The notes below the pieces were generated by a model that did not search any database, was not told where the DNA came from, and saw only the letters and a list, made by a program, of their open reading frames with translations. From positions 23,387-87,386 of the forward strand of contig UESW01000112.1 of NCBI GenBank assembly GCA_900491605.1: a DNA stretch of 64,000 nt, in the 5' to 3' direction. This document shows, piece after piece, positions 55,090 through 64,000 of this stretch. This DNA comes from Calamus simplicifolius (Eukaryota; Streptophyta; Magnoliopsida; Arecales; Arecaceae). The first letter of the stretch is position 1, and the number at the start of each line of letters is the position of its first letter. The position numbers and the translations under genes are program-made.

Positions 55090-55473
55090 ATGAGATCCCT
55101 TGCTTGTCTTCTTTTCCTCTCTTCTTTTCTTCTTGGCGCCATTACTGTAACTCCTCGATCCCTAGCAGGTCGCCAAGCTGTGAGCAAGGATATTCTCCAG
55201 GATGGGACGCCAATACAAAACCCCAACGACCCCCATGTGGTAAACATTGCACAGGCTGCAGTTTCAGCGTACAATGCGAGAGTTCAGGCCAACTTTTCTT
55301 TCATCAGAGTGCTTTACGGTGACACCCTGGTGACGGCAGCCGGAACTAAATATGGGCTCAGGATAGAGGCCACAAACAGCAATGGTCAAGTGGTAAACTG
55401 TACGGCAATAATGCTAGAGGTGGCCGCCGATCAACCCTTGCAGTTCATAGGCTTCGTGCCGTACAAAATTTAA
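55090..55473 (+). CDS. Secreted phytocystatin-like protein, copy C (intact)
   Basis: 127 residues, single exon, uninterrupted. Residues 1 to about 26 form a signal peptide (MRSLACLLFLSSFLLGAI, cleavage likely near SLA-G). The mature part shows the N-terminal Gly region (DGTPIQNPNDP, 38-48), the plant cystatin signature IAQAAVSAYN (53-62), a central strand NFSFIRVLYG, the first-loop region GDTLVTAAGTKY (77-88) and the end LQFIGFVPYKI. Family members inhibit papain-like cysteine proteases by inserting the N-terminal Gly, the QxVxG loop and a Pro-Trp loop into the active cleft. Here Gln is replaced by Leu, the loop is one residue longer than in typical CYS5-like proteins, and the protein has no Trp at all, so inhibition may be weak or altered. 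A TATA box lies 80 bp upstream and AATAAA is at 55562. It is the only cystatin copy here that looks expressible. Confidence 0.9.
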   Translation: MRSLACLLFLSSFLLGAITVTPRSLAGRQAVSKDILQDGTPIQNPNDPHVVNIAQAAVSAYNARVQANFSFIRVLYGDTLVTAAGTKYGLRIEATNSNGQVVNCTAIMLEVAADQPLQFIGFVPYKI

Positions 55474-55561
55474 ATGTTTACCTCATGACATAGTGCATCC
55501 ATAATTATTGCAAGTTAAACTGTAAAAGAAATGCTATATGTCTAATAAACATGGTGATATC

Positions 55562-55567
55562 AATAAA
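55562..55567 (+). promoter_or_regulatory. Poly(A) signal of cystatin C
   Basis: AATAAA is 89 bp after the stop codon. A second candidate, TAATAAAC, is at 55543. Equivalent TAATAAAC blocks follow copies A and B. Confidence 0.5.
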
Positions 55568-56216
55568 GAAATTATGCTTCTGGAATGTTGCATCTTGTAA
55601 AGGTGCAACAATGTGCACATGTGCACGTTATTTTTTGATCTTTTGCATCACTGGTTTATTCAATGCTTACTATACTTAATGATCGCTTTAACAACGACCA
55701 AGTGTTTTAGCTTTATGGAAGTCAGGAGAATAGTTTGAGATGGCTGACTAGGTGGTGCTATCTAGAGGAAAAGTCTGAGCTAAAAGATGGTAGGCCTTAA
55801 GTTGTTGTTACTAATATTTTGTATTTTAATTATATTTTGAGATGGAAGAAGTGAAGATGCCATCATGAGTTAATTAGAAGCATGGCTTCATTCATTCTTT
55901 AAATTTATTTTAAACTACTCTTTTTAATATGATATAAAATTAATAATATTTAATAAGTAAAAGAATTTGACAAACACATCTTTATTAAATCTAATAATTT
56001 AGGGATAATTTCTTATACATGCAGAAAACAACTAGCCGAAATCAAGGTCATAAAAATTAACTTTTAATGATTTTTGCAACTAATATAGTTAACACCCTGA
56101 CTATTGAAATATTTTACAATTGGATTTTAGTATCCTGAATTTTAGAATTGATAGTCTTGTGAAGCCTCCCTTAATATTGAAAGACGGTACAGTGACATGA
56201 TGAAGCATCAGGTAAT

Positions 56217-56244
56217 CCCCCCCCCCCCCCCCCAAAAAAAAAAA
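56217..56244. repeat. C17-A11 homopolymer junction
   Basis: A run of 17 C followed directly by 11 A and then AATAAATAAATAAA-type sequence. It sits between the 3' flank of cystatin C and the truncated copy D, where the promoter and leader of D would be expected. Confidence 0.9.
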
Positions 56245-56289
56245 TTAAATAAATAAATAAAAAGAAAAATCAATAAGCACTTTTTGTAG

Positions 56290-56541
56290 TCCTGGCCATA
56301 CAAAACCCCAACGACCCCTTTGTGGTAAACGTTGCACAGGTTGCAGTTTTTGATTACATTGTGAAAGTTCAGGCCAACCTTTTTTTCATTAGAGTGCTTT
56401 ATGGTGAGACCAACCGGAACTCAATATGGGCTCAGGATAGAGGCCACAGACGGCAATGGTAAAGTGATAAGCTGTTCGGCAATAATGCTACAGATAGCTT
56501 CCGATCAACCCTTGCAGTTCATAGGCTTTCAACCATATTAA
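56290..56541 (+). pseudogene. Phytocystatin copy D, truncated and frameshifted
   Basis: It starts abruptly at a point equivalent to residue 41 of copy C (IQNPNDP), so promoter, signal peptide and N-terminal Gly are missing. NPNDPFVVNVAQVAV and VQANLFFIRVLYG are readable. A deletion of about 10-13 bases then removes the QxVxG-loop region and shifts the frame. After the shift, LRIEAT..GNGK and LQFIGFQPY can be read in another frame before TAA at 56539. It is closest to copy C. Confidence 0.88.
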
Positions 56542-56868
56542 ATTTAAAAGTTTACCTCATGACATATTGCATCCATAATTATTGCAAGTTAAACTGTAAA
56601 AGAAATGCTATATGTCTAATAAAGTGGTGATCTTATTAAAGAAATTATGCTTCTCGAATGTTGCATCTTGTAAAGGTACAACAATGTGCACATGTGCACA
56701 TTATTGTATGATCATTTGCATCACTGGTTTATTCAATGCTTACTATACATAATGATCACTTTGACAACAACCACTTTGAAAATGATTTTGCAAGTTAAGA
56801 GGATAGTTTGAAATGGCTAGCTAGGTGGTGCTATCTAGAGGAAAAGTCCAAGCCAAAAGATTATAGGC
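56542..56868. other. 3' flank of cystatin D
   Basis: Collinear with 55474-55800 after copy C (TTACCTCATGACATA, TAATAAAGTGG, CTAGGTGGTGCTATCTAGAGG). It is interrupted at 56869 by CACTA-3. Confidence 0.75.
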
Positions 56869-58038
56869 CACTACAAGAAAATAATGAAATAGCGACGCAA
56901 ATTTAGCGATGCAATACTGTGTCGCTAAATTACGACCACTTTTCGACGCATCCGCGACAACAAATCATTGTAATGCAATTAGCGACGCATTAGCGACTCA
57001 ATAAACAAGAAAATCAAAAAAAGTAATTTTTTTTAGTGACGCAAGAAATGCGTCGCAATATTTTTAAATTAAGTTTTTATAAAATAAAAATATGAGAAAA
57101 AAATATTGCGATGCAACTCAGTGCATCGCAATGTTTTTCAAAAAATTAATTATGTTAAATAGCGACGCATTAGCGATGCAATAAACCAGAAAATTAGAAA
57201 AATTATTTTTATTTAGCGACGCACTAATTGCATTGCAAATATTTTAAGTAAAATTAATTTTTATAAAATATAAATATGAAAAAAAATATTGCGACATAAC
57301 TCTATGCATCGTAATGTTTTTAAAAAAAATTAATTATTAGAAATAGCGACTCATTAGCGACGCAATAAACCAAAAAATTAGAAAAATTATTTTTAATTTA
57401 ACAACACATTAATTGCATCGCAATTATTTTAAATAAAATTAATTTTAATAAAGTTTAAATATAAGAAAAAATAATTGCGATGCAACTCAGTGCGTCGCAA
57501 TGTTTTTAAAAAATTTAATTATATTAAATAGCGATGCATTAGCGACGCAATAAACCAAAAATTAGAAAAATTATTTTTAATTTAGCGATGCAATAATTAC
57601 GTCGCAATTATTTTTAATAAAATTAATTTTTATAAAATATAATTATGATAAAAAAATATTGCGATGTAACTCATTGCATCACAATATTTTAAAAAATTAA
57701 TTATGTTAAATAGCGACGCATTAGCGATGCAATAAACCAAAAAATTAGAAAAATTATGTTTTAATCTAGCGACGCACTAGTTGCACCGTAATTATCTTAA
57801 ATAAAATTAATTTTTATATAATATAATTATCAAATTAAAAAATTACGATGCAACCCTGTGCGTCGCAATATTTTAAAAAAATTAATTATGTTATATAGCG
57901 ACACAATAGCGACGCAATAAAATAGTAAATTAATAAAAATATTTTTTTATTTAGCGACGCAAGTATTGCATCGCAATATTTTTTAAAAAATAAATTTTAT
58001 AAAAATATTAAAAAGAATTATGAAATAAAAATATTGCG
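56869..58038. repeat. CACTA-3 left subterminal tandem units, about 183 bp
   Basis: TTAAATAGCGACGCATTAGC and variants recur near 57155, 57338, 57525, 57706 and 57887. Each unit has paired GCGACGCA / TGCGTCGC sites and a TTAGAAAAATTATTTTTA linker. The last unit ends at ATTGCGACACCGAACGG, where the GC-rich array starts. Confidence 0.85.
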
Positions 58039-61000
58039 ACACCGAACGGATCGAGCGCGACGGTCCAGGATCGGTCATTGCTGACTGGGATCGATCATGG
58101 CTTTGATCGATCTCAACCATCGGGTCGTCGCCGATCGGATCGATCATGACGGTCCGAGATCGGTCGTCGCCGACCAGGATCGATCATGGCTTCGATCGAT
58201 TGCAATCGTCGGATCATTGCCGATCGGATCGATCGCAATGGTCCGAGATCGGTCATGGCCGATCGGAATCGATCAGGGCTTGGATCGATCGCAACCGTCG
58301 GATCGTCAGTGATCGGACCGATCGCAATGGTCCGAGATCGATCATGGCCGATCAGGATCACGGCTTGGATCGATCGCAATCGTTGGATCGTCGGCGATCG
58401 AACCGATCGCCATGGTCCGAGATCGATCGTGGCCGATCGGGATCAGGGCTTGGATCGATCGCAACCATCGGATCATCACTGATCAGATCGATCGCCGCGG
58501 TCCAAGATCGATCGTGGTCGATCGGGATCAGGGCTTGGATCGATCAAACCATCGGATCGTCGGTGATCTCGGACCGATCGCAACGGTCCGGGATCGATCG
58601 TGGCCGATCAAGATCATGGCTTGGATCGATCGCAACCATCGGATCATCGCCGATCGGATCGATCGCGATGATCCAAGATCATTCATCGCCGACCGGGATC
58701 GATCAGGGCTTGGATCGATTGCAACCGTCGGATCATCGGCGATCGGACCGATTGTAATGGTCCAAGATCGGTCGTGGCCGATCAGGATCAGGGCTTGGAT
58801 CGATCGCAACCGTCGGATCGTCGGTGATCTCAGACTAATCGCAACGGTCCGTGATTGGTAGATGCAACGGTCCGGGATCACGGCTTGGATTGATCGCAAC
58901 CGTCGGATCATCACCGATCAGACCGATCGCCATGGTCCGAGATCGATCGTGGCCGATTGGGATCATGGCTTGGATCGATCGCAACCATCGGATCGTCGCC
59001 GATCGGATCGATCGCGATGGTCCAAGATCGTTCATCGCCGATCGGGATCGATCAGGGCTTGGATCGATTGCAACTGTCGAATCGTCGATGATTGGACCGA
59101 TCACAACGGTTCGAGATCGGTCGTGGCCGATCAGGATCAGGGCTTGGATCGATCGCAACCATCGGATCGTCGGTGATCTCAGACTGATCGCAACGGTCCG
59201 GGATCGGTAGATGCAACGGTCCGGGATCACGGCTTGGATCGATCGCAACCGTCGGATCATCACCGATCGAACCGATCACCATGGTCCGAGATCGGTCGTG
59301 GCCGATCGGGATCACGGCTTGGATCAATCGCAACTGTAGGATTGTCGCCAATCGGACTGGTCGCCATGGTTTGAGAACGGTAGTGGCCGATCGGGATCAC
59401 GGCTTGGATCGATCGCAACCGTCAGATCGTCACCGATCGGACTGATCACCACGGTCCGAGATCGGTCGTGGCCGATCGGGATCAGGGCTTGGATCGATCG
59501 CAACCATCGGATCATCGCCGATCAGACCGATCTCCGTGGTCCGAGATCGATCGTGGCTGATTGGGATCAGGGCTTGGATCGATCACAACCGTCGGATCAT
59601 CGGCGATCTCGGACCGATTGCAACGGTCCGAGATCGGTCGATGCAACGGTCGGGATCATGGCTTGGATCGATCGCAACCGTCGGATCATCGCCGATCGAC
59701 CGATCGCCATGGTCCGAGAATGTTAGTGGCCGATCGGGATCATAGCTTGGATCAATCGCAACCGTCGGATCGTCGCCCATCGACCGATCGCCAAGGTCCG
59801 AGATCGATCGTGGCCGATCAGGATCATGGCTTGGAAAGATCGCAACCGTCGGATCATCGGCAATCTCGGACCGATCGCAATGGTCCGGGATCGGTCGTGG
59901 CTGATCGGGATCAGGGTTTGGATCGATCGCAACCGTCGGATCGTCACTGATCGGAACGATCGCCACGGTCCGAGAACGGTAGTGGTCGATCGGGATCACG
60001 GCTTGGATTGATCGCAACCATCGGATCGTCGCCGATCGGACTGATCGCCATGGTCCGAGATTGGTCATGGCCGATCGGGATCACGGCTTGGATCGATCGC
60101 AACCATCGGATCGTCGGCGATCTCGGACCGATCGCAACGGTCCGAGATCGGTCGTGGCCGATCGGGATCATGTCTTGGATCGATCGCAACCGTTAGATCA
60201 TCGCCGATCGGACCGATCGCCACGGTCCGAGATCGATCGTGGCCGATCGGGATCACGGCTTGGATCGATCGTAACTATTGGATCGTCGGTGATCTTGGAC
60301 CGATCGCAACGGTCCGGGATCGGTCGTGGCTATTGGGATCACGGCTTGGATCGATCGCAACAGTCGGATCATTGCCGATCGGACCGATCGCCATGGTCCG
60401 AGATCAGTCGTGGCCGATCGGGATCACGGCTTGGATCGATCGCAACCGTCGGATTGTCGGCGATCTCGGACCGATCGCAACGGTCCGGGATCGGTCGTGG
60501 CCGATCGGGATCTCGGCTTGGATCGATCGCAACCATCAGATCATCACCGATTGGATCGATCACGACGGTTCGAGATCGTTCATCGCCGACCTCGATCGAT
60601 CAGGGCTTGGATCGATCGCAACCGTCGGATCGTCGGCGATTGGGCCGATTGCAATGGTCCGAGATCGGTCGTGGCCGATCGGGATCAGGGCTTGGATCGA
60701 TCGCAACCATCGGATCGTTGGTGATCTCGGACCGATCGCAACGGTCCGGGATCGATCGTGGCCGATCGGGATCACGGCTTGGATCGATTGCAACCGTTGG
60801 ATCGTCGTCGATCGGACCGATCACCATGATTTGAGATCGATCGTGGCCGATCGAGATCACGGCTTGAATCGATCGCAACCGTCGGATCATCGGCGATCTC
60901 GGACCGATCACAACGGTTCGAGATCGGTCGTGGCCGATCAGGATCACGGCTTGGATCGATCACAACCGTCAGATCGTCGCCGATCGGACCGATTGCGACG

Positions 61001-61372
61001 GTCCGAGATCGTTCATCGCCGACCGGGATCGATCAGGGCTTGGATGATCGCAACCGTCGGATCGTCGGTGATTGGTCCGATCGCAACGGTCTGAGATCGG
61101 TCGTGGCCAATCAGGATCAGGGCTTGGATCGATCGCAACTGTCGGATCGTCAGCGATCTCGGACCGATCACAATGGTTCAGGATCGATCGTGGCCGATCG
61201 GGATCAGGGCTTGGATCGATCGCAACCGTCGGATCGTCGCCAATCTCGGACCGATCGCAACGGTCCAAGATCGGTCGATGCAAGAGTCCGGGATCACGGC
61301 TTGGATCGATCGTAACCGTCGGATCGTCGCCGATCGGTCCGATCGCCACGGTCCGAGATCGGTCGATGCAAT
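58039..61372. repeat. GC-rich satellite array 2, about 86 bp unit, about 38 copies
   Basis: Units anchored on CTTGGATCGATCGCAACCGT and GGTCCGAGATCGGTCGTGGC run continuously. Sequence and period are clearly related to array 1, but the units differ systematically (GACCGATCGC instead of GACGGATTGC). About six to eight GATC sites occur per unit. Units with an extra GATCGATCAGGG or with GTAGATGCAACGG recur at intervals, hinting at loose higher-order structure. Frames on both strands are artefacts. Confidence 0.92.
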
Positions 61373-62440
61373 TTCCTAGAAAATAAAAATAATTTTTTCA
61401 AAGAAAATAATTTTTAATATTGCGACGCATGTATTGCATCGCAATATTTTTAAGAAAAATAAATGTAATAAAAAATTTAAAATAAAGCATTGCGACGCAA
61501 TATATGCATCACAATTATTTTAAGAAATATAATTTTATCATTTATAATTATTAAAAAAATATTGCGACGCATTAGCAATACAGTTTCCTAGAAAATAAAA
61601 ATAATTTTTTTAGAGAAAATAATTTTCAATATTGCGACGCATGTATTGCATCACAATGTTTTTTAGAAAAATAAATGTAATTAAAAAATTAAAAAAAAAT
61701 TATGATGCAATATATGCATCGCAATTATTTTAGAAAATATAAATTTTATCAGTTATTATTATTAAAAAATATTGCGATGCATTAGCGATGCAATTTCCTA
61801 GAAAATAAAAATAAATTTCTTAGAGAAAATAATTTTTAATATTGCGATGCAGGTATTGCATCGCAATGTTTTTTAGAAAAATAAATGTAATTAAAAAATT
61901 TAAAAAAAACATTGCGACACAATATATGCATCATAATTATTTTCAGAAAATATAATTTTTATCAGTTATAATTATTAAAAAAAATATTGCGACGCATTAG
62001 CGATGCAGTTTCCTATAAAATAAAAATAATTTTCTAGAGAAAATAATTTTTAATATTGCGACGCATGTATTGCATCATAATGTTTTTTAGAAAAATAAAT
62101 GTAATTAAAAAATTTAAAAAAAAATATTGCGACGCGATACATGCGTCGCAATTATTTTTAGAAAATATAAATTTTTTTAGTTATTATTGTTAAAAAAATA
62201 TTGCGACGCATTAGCGATGCAATTTCCTCAAAATAAAAATAATTTTTCCACCGAACAATGGCGCCAAAGTAGCGACTCATTAGCGACGCAATTAGTTGCA
62301 TTGCTAAGTTTTGCATAAAAAAAAAAATGCCAAATTAGCGATGGATTAGTGAGGCATTGTTGCGTCGCTAATCCATAATAAATTTTTTTAAAGAATAGCG
62401 AGTGATTAGCGACGCATATATTGCGTCGCTAATCACTACT
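61373..62440. repeat. CACTA-3 inner subterminal tandem units, about 210 bp
   Basis: GCAATTTCCTAGAAAATAAAAATAA and variants recur near 61370, 61580, 61790, 62005 and 62217. Each unit holds ATTGCGACGCATGTATTGCATCGCAA-type inverted sites. The block closes with AATGGCGCCAAA and GCGTCGCTAATCCAT motifs that match the inner end of CACTA-2L. Confidence 0.85.
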
Positions 62441-62449
62441 ATATAATGC

Positions 62450-63440
62450 TTGGTCGGGCTGCCCCCTCCCCCCCGCTTCTCTTCTTTTTCCTCTTCTTAA
62501 CCTAGCCACCGCCGTCAGTCCGCTCCTCCGGCTCCCCCCGTCCTTTCCCCCGGTGGAAGCTCCCCCCACTCCGGTGGCGTCCCCTCTCGACTGAGGTAAG
62601 CCCCCCCTCCTCCCAATTTTTTTTAAAAAATAGGTTCCGGCCACGGCCACGGCCGTGGCCATCTTCTCCGGCCACGGCTGCTACCATGGCCATCTTCTCT
62701 GGCCACGGTGGCCAGGCCACCAAAAAAAAAATTTACAGTTGGGGGGGGGGGGGTTTCCCCACCCCCCCTTCGTCCTCTCCGGCCACGGCCACGGCCGTGG
62801 CCGTCATCTCCGGCAACGGCTGCCGTGGCTGCCGCCGTCTCTCTGGCCACGGCCGCTGCCGTAGCCTATGCACGGTGGCCAGGCCACCAAAAAAAATTTA
62901 CAGTTGGGGGGGGGGGTTTTCCTCACCCCCCTTCGTCTTCTCCGGCCACGACCGCTGCCGTGGCCGACCGTGGCCTGGCCACGGTGGCGGCCACGGCAGC
63001 CAGGCCACCAAAAAAAAATTTATAGTTTGGGGAGGGTTTTCCCACCCCCCCTTCATCTTCTCCAGCCATGGCCACGGTCGTGGCCGTCACTCCGGCCACG
63101 GCCGCTGCCGTGGCCTGCCGTGGCCTGGCCAGGGCACCAAAAAAAAATTAGGGGGGTTTTCCCACCCCCCCCTTTGTCTTCTCCGGCCACGGCCGTGGCC
63201 ATCTTCTCCTGCCACGGCCACTGCCGTGGCCATCTTCTCCGGCCACAACCGCTGTCGTGGCCGGCCGTGGCTTGCCACGGTGGTCAGGCTATCGAAAAAA
63301 AAAAGTTATGGGGGGTGGGGTTTCCCCACCCCCCTACCGTTCGTCTTCTCCGACCACGGCCGCTGCCGTAGCCTGGCCACGGTGGCCAGGCCACAAAAAA
63401 AAGTAACAGCTAGGGGGGTTTTTTCCACCCTCGGCCCCTT
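62450..63440. repeat. GC-rich cassette with G-run / GGCCACGGCCGTGGCC repeats
   Basis: A leader-like segment (62450-62640, with a GAGGTAAGC donor-like site at 62591) is followed by six or seven imperfect units of about 100-200 bp. Each has a palindromic GGCCACGGCCGTGGCC stretch, GGCCAGGCCACCAAAAAAAA, a run of up to 12 G, and CCCACCCCCC. Arms of the palindromes can fold, and the G and C runs could form quadruplex or i-motif structures. Frames on both strands only translate the repeat. It occupies the place of the GC-rich leader in CACTA-1. Confidence 0.75.
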
Positions 63441-63790
63441 CAATTAAAAAAATTTAACACTCATAAAAAAATTAATAAAAAAATTAGATTCTATCATATT
63501 TTATTGTTTTTAAAAATATTTTCAAATAATTTGATGACAAATATTAAAAAATATAAATATATTTTTAAAACATGGGCAACTTAATTTTTTTTTAAAAAAG
63601 TAACAGCTAGGGGGGTTTTCCCCATCCCCCGGCCCCTTCAATTAAAAAAAATTAAACTTATGAAAAAAAATAACACAAAAAAATTAGATTCTATCATATT
63701 TTTATTTTTAAAATATTTTCAAATAATTTGATGATAAATATTAAAAAATATAAATATATTTTTAAAACATGCGCAACTTAATTTTTTTAA
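63395..63790. repeat. Tandem duplication of about 200 bp
   Basis: AAGTAACAGCTAGGGGGGTTTT ... TTTTTAAAACATGSGCAACTTAA is present twice (about 63395-63597 and 63598-63790). Both copies include TTAGATTCTATCATATTTT and TTTCAAATAATTTGATGA. Confidence 0.85.
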
Positions 63791-63849
63791 AAAATGTTAC
63801 TACTAATCTAATTTTTTATTAGATTAGTTATAATAATTAATTTATGTCA

Positions 63850-64000
63850 TTAGTCGTAGCTCTTTGGATAGACTATAAAATTAATAAGGTTTAATATAAA
63901 GATTTGATAAATGCATCTCTATTAAATCTAATAATTCAAGAATCATTTTACTAGCACTCCTCTAAATTGAGCCCTACACCATCCCCTTCCTTCCTTGCCC
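63850..64000. other. Resumed 3' flank of cystatin unit D
   Basis: GACTATAAAATTAATAAGGTTTAA ... CATCTCTATTAAATCTAATAATT (63881-63945) aligns with the flank after copy C (about 55933-56000) and after copy B (39215-39300). Compared with copy C, about 150 bp just beyond the CACTA-3 insertion point is missing. Confidence 0.6.

Larger units (their letters stand above)
56869..63850 (+). mobile_element. CACTA-3: CACTA element with satellite array and GC-rich cassette; right end not found
   Basis: Starts CACTACAAGAAAATAATG, nearly identical to CACTA-2L. The order is: left subterminal units (to 58038), GC-rich ~86 bp array (58039-61372), further subterminal units (to about 62440), GC-rich leader and G-run repeats (62450-63440), then AT-rich tandem repeats. 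I see no transposase or tnpA-like gene and no CTTGTAGTG terminus before 63880, where cystatin-unit flank returns. The element therefore appears internally and right-end deleted, and the 63850 boundary is approximate. Confidence 0.75.

Noticed and set aside
58097..61386. Long ORFs on both strands in array 2
   Set aside because: Same cause as in array 1: open frames produced by a GC-rich tandem repeat with few stop triplets.
62429..63447. ORFs of up to 253 codons, rich in Gly, Pro, Arg and His
   Set aside because: They follow GGCCACGGCC repeats and homopolymer runs on both strands and show no protein family features.

Overview
This window reads as nuclear DNA of a flowering plant with a repeat-rich genome. 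The evidence is the presence of phytocystatin genes, plant CACTA (En/Spm) transposons with spliced transposase-accessory genes, plant Copia retrotransposons, AT-rich intergenic DNA and a MULE-type MITE. A monocot, perhaps palm-like, is my guess from overall style only. No tRNA, rRNA or CRISPR feature was found. Apart from one intact-looking cystatin gene, nearly everything is transposon or gene relic, much of it nested.

Layout. 1-4075: intergenic DNA with one copy (418-2134) of a 1.7 kb segment that recurs at 24665-26372. 4079-10349: a complete CACTA element (CACTA-1, TSD TTA) with palindromic subterminal repeats and a tnpA-like gene. 10353-12930: no recognised gene. 12936-20635: Copia-1, bounded by 0.65 kb LTRs and TSD GAAAC; its interior has been replaced by unknown sequence plus the left part of a second CACTA family (CACTA-2L, 14878-19256), which carries a GC-rich ~86 bp satellite array. 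20641-24664: intergenic DNA with a 340 bp MITE. 26373-29661: the right part of a CACTA element (CACTA-2R) with a broken tnpA-like gene.

29941-56541: a decaying tandem cystatin cluster. Copy A (30229) has a frameshifted leader. Copy B (31884/38705) is split by Copia-2 (32002-38448, TSD TGGCA). Copy C (55090-55473) is intact. Copy D (56290) is truncated. Between B and C lies an old Copia-4 pol relic split by the SIRE-like Copia-3 (40519-50378, TSD GAGGA), which has an extra env-like ORF downstream of pol. It is followed by a minisatellite-flanked retroelement-type coiled-coil gene (51200-53620). 56869 to about 63850: a third CACTA element (CACTA-3, same family as CACTA-2L) with its own ~86 bp array (58039-61372) and a GC-rich cassette. 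It lies in the 3' flank of cystatin D, which resumes near 63880.

How it fits together. The cystatin paralogues would encode secreted inhibitors of papain-like cysteine proteases, but only copy C looks expressible and its inhibitory loop is atypical. The retroelements all carry stops and frameshifts, so none looks autonomous. The three TSD-bounded insertions, the nested relics and the tandem units give a relative history of the locus. The least explained structure is the pair of CpG- and GATC-rich satellite arrays inside AT-rich CACTA subterminal DNA, one of which has a ~432 bp higher-order period.
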